64,000 bases of DNA from assembly GCF_019041915.1 (NCBI RefSeq), contig NZ_JAHPYF010000002.1, positions 62,001-126,000 of the forward strand, given 5' to 3'. The notes under the pieces were generated by a model. That model ran no database searches. It saw only the letters and a program-made list of their open reading frames with translations, and was not told the origin of the DNA. This stretch comes from Collinsella sp. MSK.8.10. Its GTDB lineage: Bacteria; Actinomycetota; Coriobacteriia; Coriobacteriales; Coriobacteriaceae. The position numbers were made by a program, and so were the translations under genes. The stretch's first letter is position 1, and each line of letters starts with the position of its first letter. Of this stretch, positions 59,530 through 64,000 are shown in pieces.

Positions 59530-60966
59530 TTAAAGTTCTAATTCATTCAAACGGAGGATTGCCACGATGTAGATCTTGAGCGCTTGCTTGAGTTGCTCTT
59601 CGTTGGCGCACTCGTTGGGGCCGTGCATCTGGCCGCCCCATGCGGGCAGCTCCAGGCCGGTCTCCTCGGGGCCAAACGAGACGGCGCGGGCGAAGTTGCG
59701 CGCGTACGTGCCGCCGCCCATGGCAAAAGGCTCGGCATGCTTGCCCGTAAACTCGTTATAGGTATCGATAAGCGCCTTCACGGCCGGATCGTCGGCAGAC
59801 ACCGAGAACGGCACCTTTGCACGACCCACACGACACGACACGCCAAAGCGGCCCACGAGCGGCTCGAGCTGCTCGCGGATGGTATCGGCACTGGTGCTAT
59901 CGGGGAAACGCACGTCGATGACCTGCTCAATGTGGCCATCCACCACGCGGATGACGCCGGGGTTGCACGTGAGCGGGCCAAACGCGGGGCTCGTCGCGTC
60001 GATACCCAGGCCGCGGCCATAGGCGTCCGCATGCACAAAGGCCAGAAACTTGACAAACTCGTGCTCGGCAGGCGTCAGCAGGCGCTCGTCGCGCGCACCA
60101 AACGCGTCCTCGGCCTCGCGCAGGTACGTCACGATCAGGCCGACGGCGTTGATCGTCCCCTCGGGCATCGAGGCATGGCCACCGATACCGTGCGCAAAAA
60201 TCTGGGCATGGCCGTTCTCGAGCGCCGTAATCTCCAGGCGGTCGGCGTTCTCAACGGGCGCCGGCAGCTCATCGGCGGCAATCGCAAGCTCACAGATAGA
60301 CTGCGACGGAATAGCGTTGCTCGCCTCGGCACCGCTCCACGACACAATGCGCCCGCCGTCAATCTTGGAGCTCACGAACGTCGCCCCAAACTGGCCCTTC
60401 TCGGCATTGCAGACCGGGAACTCGGCATCGGGCGTAAACAGGAAATCGGGGTCTGCATAGTTCTCCAGATAATGGTGAACGTCGGACATGCCCACTTCCT
60501 CATCGCAGCCCAGCAGCGCGCGGAAGGTATAGCGCGGGGTGATGCCGTGCTTGAGCAGATAGGCGCCGGCGTAGAGCGACAGCACAGCCGGACCCTTGTC
60601 GTCGATCACGCCGCGACCGAGCAGCCAGCCCTCGCGGCGCTCCATCGCAAACGGATTGGTATTCCAGCCCGGGCCGGCGGGCACCACGTCCACATGGCAG
60701 ATGGTCGCGAGTTGCTTGTCGCCGCGGCCAGGGATATCGGCAATGCCCACATAGCCCTCGTCGTCGCTCGTCTGGTAGCCGAGCTTTTGCGCAATGCCGA
60801 GCGCGCAATCGAGCGCATCACGGACCGGGCGGCCAAACGGCGCGCCGGGCTCCGCATCGGCAGAAACTGCCACGGACGGATAGCTCACCAGCTGCTCGAT
60901 ATCGGCGACGACATCTTCCCAGACCTCGTCGACATACTCAGCGACGCTCTGCTCCACCTGATTCAT
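59530..60966 (-). CDS. M20 dipeptidase, PepV/Sapep type
   Basis: A 478-residue metallo-dipeptidase. The two-zinc site is seen in ICHVDVVPAGPGWNTNPF, GRGVIDDKGP (bridging Asp) and LGCDEEVGMSD (catalytic Glu), and the lid domain carries GIGGHASMPEGTINA. It fits the Sapep/PepV group that hydrolyses dipeptides with various N-terminal residues. ATG at 60966 has GGAGG 8 bases upstream, better than the upstream start in the same frame. Cytosolic. Confidence 0.92.
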   Translation of the reverse strand: MNQVEQSVAEYVDEVWEDVVADIEQLVSYPSVAVSADAEPGAPFGRPVRDALDCALGIAQKLGYQTSDDEGYVGIADIPGRGDKQLATICHVDVVPAGPGWNTNPFAMERREGWLLGRGVIDDKGPAVLSLYAGAYLLKHGITPRYTFRALLGCDEEVGMSDVHHYLENYADPDFLFTPDAEFPVCNAEKGQFGATFVSSKIDGGRIVSWSGAEASNAIPSQSICELAIAADELPAPVENADRLEITALENGHAQIFAHGIGGHASMPEGTINAVGLIVTYLREAEDAFGARDERLLTPAEHEFVKFLAFVHADAYGRGLGIDATSPAFGPLTCNPGVIRVVDGHIEQVIDVRFPDSTSADTIREQLEPLVGRFGVSCRVGRAKVPFSVSADDPAVKALIDTYNEFTGKHAEPFAMGGGTYARNFARAVSFGPEETGLELPAWGGQMHGPNECANEEQLKQALKIYIVAILRLNELEL

Positions 60967-61020
60967 GGACGACCTCCTTACCAATGAGCGGCGAGCGTGC
61001 CCGCCCCTCACATTACGTCA

Positions 61021-61683
61021 TTAGATAGCGAAAAGTTTAGCAAGCTCGGCCACCGAGCGCACCACCGCATCGGCACCCGCGGCCTCGTGCTCCCCCGGCG
61101 CCGCCGCGCCCGAATAGATGCCGATGCACGGCACGCCCATCGCGTGCGCGCCCTCCACATCGTTAAAGCGGTCGCCGACCATCACGGCCTCGTCGGCCGT
61201 CGCGCCCAGAGCCGCCAGCGCATCGCGGACCGAATCGGCCTTGGTCTCGCGTCCCAGCGGCGGATTCATGCCAACCACGGCTTCGAACTGGCAAAGCCCC
61301 AGCTCACGCACCATGTCGATGCACTTCGCCTCCATGCGCGACGTCGCCACGGTCATACGCTTGCCCTGGGCGGCCAACCCATCCAGCAGCTCGGGGATCC
61401 CATCGAACACGGGGTACTCTTCCGGCCCCAGCTCATCAAAAAAGGCGCGGTACTCATCGGCCACCACAAGCGACTCCTCGCGGGAAAAGCCATAAAAGTC
61501 GTGAAAGCTCTTCCACAGCGGAGGCCCGATCATACGGCGCAAGTCACCCATCTGCGCCTCCGAAAACCCGCGCGCAGCAAGCGTCTTGTGCGTCGAGGTC
61601 ATCACCGCCCGACCCGTATCGGCCACCGTGCCGTCAAAATCGAACAGCACAATCGGCCGCTCGCATAGCTGTAATGCCGCCAT
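61021..61683 (-). CDS. HAD hydrolase, phosphoglycolate-phosphatase-like
   Basis: A 220-residue hydrolase. FDFDGTVAD at about 14-22 holds the nucleophile Asp; ATSRMEAK gives the motif II Thr/Ser, a conserved Lys is in GRETKADSV and VGDRFNDVEGA is motif IV. The small helical C1 cap and MIGPP-W motif are typical of Gph/PpaX-type enzymes, which act on phosphoglycolate, pyrophosphate or nucleotides. ATG 61683 has GAGGG upstream. It lies 54 bases past the dipeptidase start region in the same direction. Confidence 0.9.
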   Translation of the reverse strand: MAALQLCERPIVLFDFDGTVADTGRAVMTSTHKTLAARGFSEAQMGDLRRMIGPPLWKSFHDFYGFSREESLVVADEYRAFFDELGPEEYPVFDGIPELLDGLAAQGKRMTVATSRMEAKCIDMVRELGLCQFEAVVGMNPPLGRETKADSVRDALAALGATADEAVMVGDRFNDVEGAHAMGVPCIGIYSGAAAPGEHEAAGADAVVRSVAELAKLFAI

Positions 61684-61733
61684 CGATATCCCTCTTCCCC
61701 AGTTGGCGATTTCCACACCGACACTTCAAACTG

Positions 61734-61762
61734 TTGACTATTCAACAATTGAACCTAGTAAT
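61734..61762 (+). promoter_or_regulatory. Probable promoter of degV-like gene
   Basis: TTGACT (61734-61739), 17-base spacer, AGTAAT (61757-61762), about 75 bases upstream of the start. A short palindrome GTTGA-CTAT-TCAAC overlaps the -35 box. Confidence 0.4.
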
Positions 61763-61839
61763 GTGGAGCGACTCAACTATACTTGTCGCACTTTGCTCTC
61801 AGAAGGCGGCACGCAAGCGCCCCAACGAAAGGTGCAATT

Positions 61840-62700
61840 ATGTCTTTTGCCATCATAACCGACTCCACGTCGGACATCTCCCCCGCCCGTGCTCAAGAGC
61901 TCGGCATTTACGTGATTCCGCTGCATGTGATTATCGAGGGCGAGGACCTGCTCGACCAGGTGCAGATTACCGCCGAGGAATACGTCGCGCGCATGGCCGA
62001 CTCCGAGCAGCTGCCGCACACCTCGCAGCCGAGCGCCGGCGAGTTCAAGGCACTCTTTGACCGCGTACGCGCCGACGGCCACGACAGCGCCATCTTTATC
62101 TCACTGTGCAGCGAGTGGTCCGCTTGCTATTCCAATGCATGCCTGGTAGCCGATACCCACGAGCTCGACGTGCGCTGCATCGATTCGCGCACCGGCTCGG
62201 GCGCCGAGGGCCTGCTGGTGGAGTACGCGCTCGCCATGCGCGAGGACGGCCGCAGCCTGGACGAGACCGAGGCTCAGATCCGCGCGACGCTGCCCGACGC
62301 CCATCTGCTGCTGATTCCGCGCACGCTCGAGAACCTGGTCAAGAACGGCCGCGCGCCCAAGCTCGCCGGCCAGCTGACGCAGATGCTCAACATTCGCCTG
62401 GCCGTTTCGCCGGAGTGGCAGTCGGGCGAGATCAAGGCCATCAAGAAGGGCCGCGGCGCCAAGCGCATCGTCGCCAACACCATGGCCGACTGCCTCGCGT
62501 TTTTGGCTGAACACCCGGGTTCGAGCGTGCGCGTGCTCACGACCGGTGCCGCCGAAGAGCAGGAGCTCGTCAACCAAGCACTCGCAGGCCAGAACTACGT
62601 AGACGCCGGCACCGGCCCCATCGGCTGTACCATCGCCACCCACGTAGGCGTCGACGCCATAGCCATCAGCTACTGCCCCCGCTACCAGCCCATCCACTAG
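61840..62700 (+). CDS. DegV family fatty-acid-binding protein
   Basis: A 286-residue DegV protein. The N-terminus IITDSTSDISPARAQELGIY is the family hallmark, and LPHTSQPSAGEFKALF carries the conserved TSQPS ligand loop; SLCSEWSACYSNA and DSRTGSGAEG follow. Members of the family bind a fatty acid between two domains, and some (FakB) hand it to a kinase for phosphorylation; a fakA gene is not seen nearby. GAAAGG precedes the ATG at 61840. Confidence 0.93.
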   Translation: MSFAIITDSTSDISPARAQELGIYVIPLHVIIEGEDLLDQVQITAEEYVARMADSEQLPHTSQPSAGEFKALFDRVRADGHDSAIFISLCSEWSACYSNACLVADTHELDVRCIDSRTGSGAEGLLVEYALAMREDGRSLDETEAQIRATLPDAHLLLIPRTLENLVKNGRAPKLAGQLTQMLNIRLAVSPEWQSGEIKAIKKGRGAKRIVANTMADCLAFLAEHPGSSVRVLTTGAAEEQELVNQALAGQNYVDAGTGPIGCTIATHVGVDAIAISYCPRYQPIH

Positions 62701-62713
62701 GGGCACCTTTACC

Positions 62714-62780
62714 ACTTGCGGTGGAATAGGGACTGTTTTTGGCTTATCAGCCGCAAATCAATCCCTATTCCACCGCAACT
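62714..62780. repeat. Dispersed palindrome family A, copy 3
   Basis: Arms 62714-62733 and 62761-62780 pair over 20 bases with two differences. The outer core is TTGCGGTGGAATAGGG; here the eighth core position is G instead of A with matching C on the other arm. The loop contains GGCTTATCAGCC. Confidence 0.8.
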
Positions 62781-62802
62781 TAGAAGCAGTTCATTTGAGA
62801 CT

Positions 62803-62850
62803 GGGCTAAAAAGACTGGTATCAAACGTTTCAGACCAGTCTTTTTAGCCC
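62803..62850. terminator. Strong terminator between degV-like and LOG genes
   Basis: A perfect 17-base stem (GGGCTAAAAAGACTGGT and its complement, 62803-62819 with 62834-62850). The arms contain A5/T5 runs suited to termination in both directions for the two convergent genes. Confidence 0.9.
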
Positions 62851-62868
62851 CGTCCCATGTTAGCTACC

Positions 62869-63627
62869 CTACATCAGCCCGCTCAGGGCAATGTCGACGG
62901 CCTCGTTGAGGTCGTCGGTAATATGCACCAGATCAGGATCGAGCGGGCTGATCATACCGGCGTCCATCACCGGACCGTTGAGCCAGTCGAACAGGCCCTG
63001 CCAGTACTCGCTGCCTACCAGCACGAGCGGCATGCGCTTAACCTTGTGCGTTTGCACCAGCGTGAGCACCTCGAACATCTCGTCGAGTGTGCCAAACCCA
63101 CCGGGAAAAACAATAGCGCCCGAGCTGTATTTGACGAACATGGTCTTGCGCACAAAGAAGTAACGGAAGTCCATACCAAGGTTCACGTATTTGTTGAGCC
63201 CCTGCTCGTGCGGCAGCTCAATGCCCAAACCAACTGACTTGCCATTGACGCTCGCCGCCCCCTTATTAGCCGCTTCCATGACACCAGGACCACCGCCGGT
63301 GATAACCGCCACGCCGCGCTGGGCAATCTTACGGCCGACTGTGCGCGCCGCCTTGTAGAGCGGATCGGTCTTGGGCGTGCGGGCGCTGCCGAAGATGGTT
63401 ACTGCGGGTCCGAGCTCGGCAAGCGCGCCGAAGCCATCGACAAACTCGGCCTGAATGCGCAGCACGCGCCACGGATCGGCATGCAACCAGTCGGTCGAAT
63501 CCTCGGGCGCCAGCAGGTTGGCGTAGGTGTTGTCCTTAGGAATCATGGGGCCGCGCATGACCACGGGACCGCGGCGATATGTCTCGTCGTAGGCAGGCTC
63601 GCCCTCGACATTCTCGTTCTTAATCAT
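62869..63627 (-). CDS. LOG family protein (Rossmann-fold phosphoribohydrolase-like)
   Basis: A 252-residue protein with the family's nucleotide-binding block GGGPGVMEAANKGA and the active-site PGGFGTLDEMFE. It belongs to the longer 'lysine decarboxylase-like' TIGR00730 group, whose members split nucleoside monophosphates into base and ribose phosphate (cytokinin-like activation). ATG 63627 has GGAGT 4-8 bases upstream. Cytosolic. Confidence 0.9.
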   Translation of the reverse strand: MIKNENVEGEPAYDETYRRGPVVMRGPMIPKDNTYANLLAPEDSTDWLHADPWRVLRIQAEFVDGFGALAELGPAVTIFGSARTPKTDPLYKAARTVGRKIAQRGVAVITGGGPGVMEAANKGAASVNGKSVGLGIELPHEQGLNKYVNLGMDFRYFFVRKTMFVKYSSGAIVFPGGFGTLDEMFEVLTLVQTHKVKRMPLVLVGSEYWQGLFDWLNGPVMDAGMISPLDPDLVHITDDLNEAVDIALSGLM

Positions 63628-63835
63628 GGGTACTCCTATCGAGAAAAAACGGGCGGGGTCGACGCCATGCGCCAAACACCCGCCCGAACATCAACTATTC
63701 GGTATGGTACCCACGAAGCATAAAGCGCTTGCAAGGCATCGGTCAGCGGTCGCGCACACGGCGTTATCGAACGTGATGACCGGCCGGCGCTCGCCCCTTG
63801 CCGTTGCCCGCGCTCTGCAAGCGCCCGTGCCGCTC
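63628..63835. other. Intergenic region, no gene seen
   Basis: 208 bases between the tgt 3' end and the LOG gene, both minus strand. It contains GC-rich words but no convincing terminator, promoter or reading frame. Confidence 0.3.
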
Positions 63836-64000
63836 TTAGTAATCCACCGCCGCAGGGCTGTTCATCCAGTCGCTCACAAACGCGCCGTAGCGGCCCTCGA
63901 TAATGGCCTGACGGGCACGCTGCATAAGGTTGAGCAGGTAGTAGATGTTGTGCATCGACAGCAGAATACCGCCGAGCATCTCCTTCTGCGTGACCATGTG
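63836..64000 (-). CDS. tgt: tRNA-guanine transglycosylase, C-terminal end only
   Basis: The last 54 residues and the stop codon; the rest lies beyond the right edge. MHNIYYLLNLMQRARQAI and YGAFVSDWMNS are typical of the C-terminus of bacterial Tgt, which exchanges guanine 34 for preQ1 in tRNAs with GUN anticodons during queuosine synthesis. The frame is open to the edge of the window. Confidence 0.88.
   Translation of the reverse strand, partial: HMVTQKEMLGGILLSMHNIYYLLNLMQRARQAIIEGRYGAFVSDWMNSPAAVDY

Overview
The window looks like a chromosomal segment of a GC-rich actinobacterium of the class Coriobacteriia, most likely Collinsella or a close relative. This is inference from codon usage, protein character, short dispersed intergenic palindromes and recall of gene neighbourhoods; no rRNA or other marker is present to prove it.

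Layout. 1-5.6 kb is core genome: the 5' part of ATP-dependent PEP carboxykinase, a flippase-like membrane protein, a metallophosphoesterase and a K+/H+ antiporter. 5.6-34.5 kb is a large defence island, read almost entirely on the minus strand. It holds a complete type 1 BREX set (brxA, brxB, brxC, pglX, pglZ, brxL) with unusual additions. Upstream of brxA, in the same tightly packed operon, are four genes not part of the canonical set: a very large multi-domain putative DNA-binding protein, a ParB-like protein, an SNF2-type ATPase and a coiled-coil protein. Downstream of brxL are two small or unknown proteins. pglX is split in two by 4.4 kb of AT-richer DNA. That DNA carries the new target-recognition half of PglX, an HEFGH metallopeptidase overlapping a small membrane protein, a second coiled-coil protein paralogous to the one before brxA, and a divergent DUF3800 gene bracketed by two GC-rich hairpin RNAs.

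34.5-64 kb is mainly housekeeping with small accessory insertions: a Phd/RelE toxin-antitoxin pair, serC-serA, two related PD-(D/E)XK-like proteins that sit beside long inverted repeats, M20 peptidases, a tandem pair of histidine phosphatases, a nitroreductase, an HdeD-like protein, a heavy-metal exporter, a DnaQ-type exonuclease, a zinc-responsive ArsR/HMA/P1B-ATPase operon with a clear promoter-operator, an MntR-like repressor, HAD hydrolases, an ABC-F ATPase, the pstSCAB phosphate transporter, DegV, a LOG-family protein and the 3' end of tgt.

The most novel part is the BREX island: split PglX, TRD replacement with cargo genes, a DUF3800/RNA unit inside pglX, two paralogous coiled-coil proteins, and a four-gene module co-transcribed with BREX. 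Intergenic DNA also holds at least two families of dispersed palindromes and several MITE-like inverted repeats.
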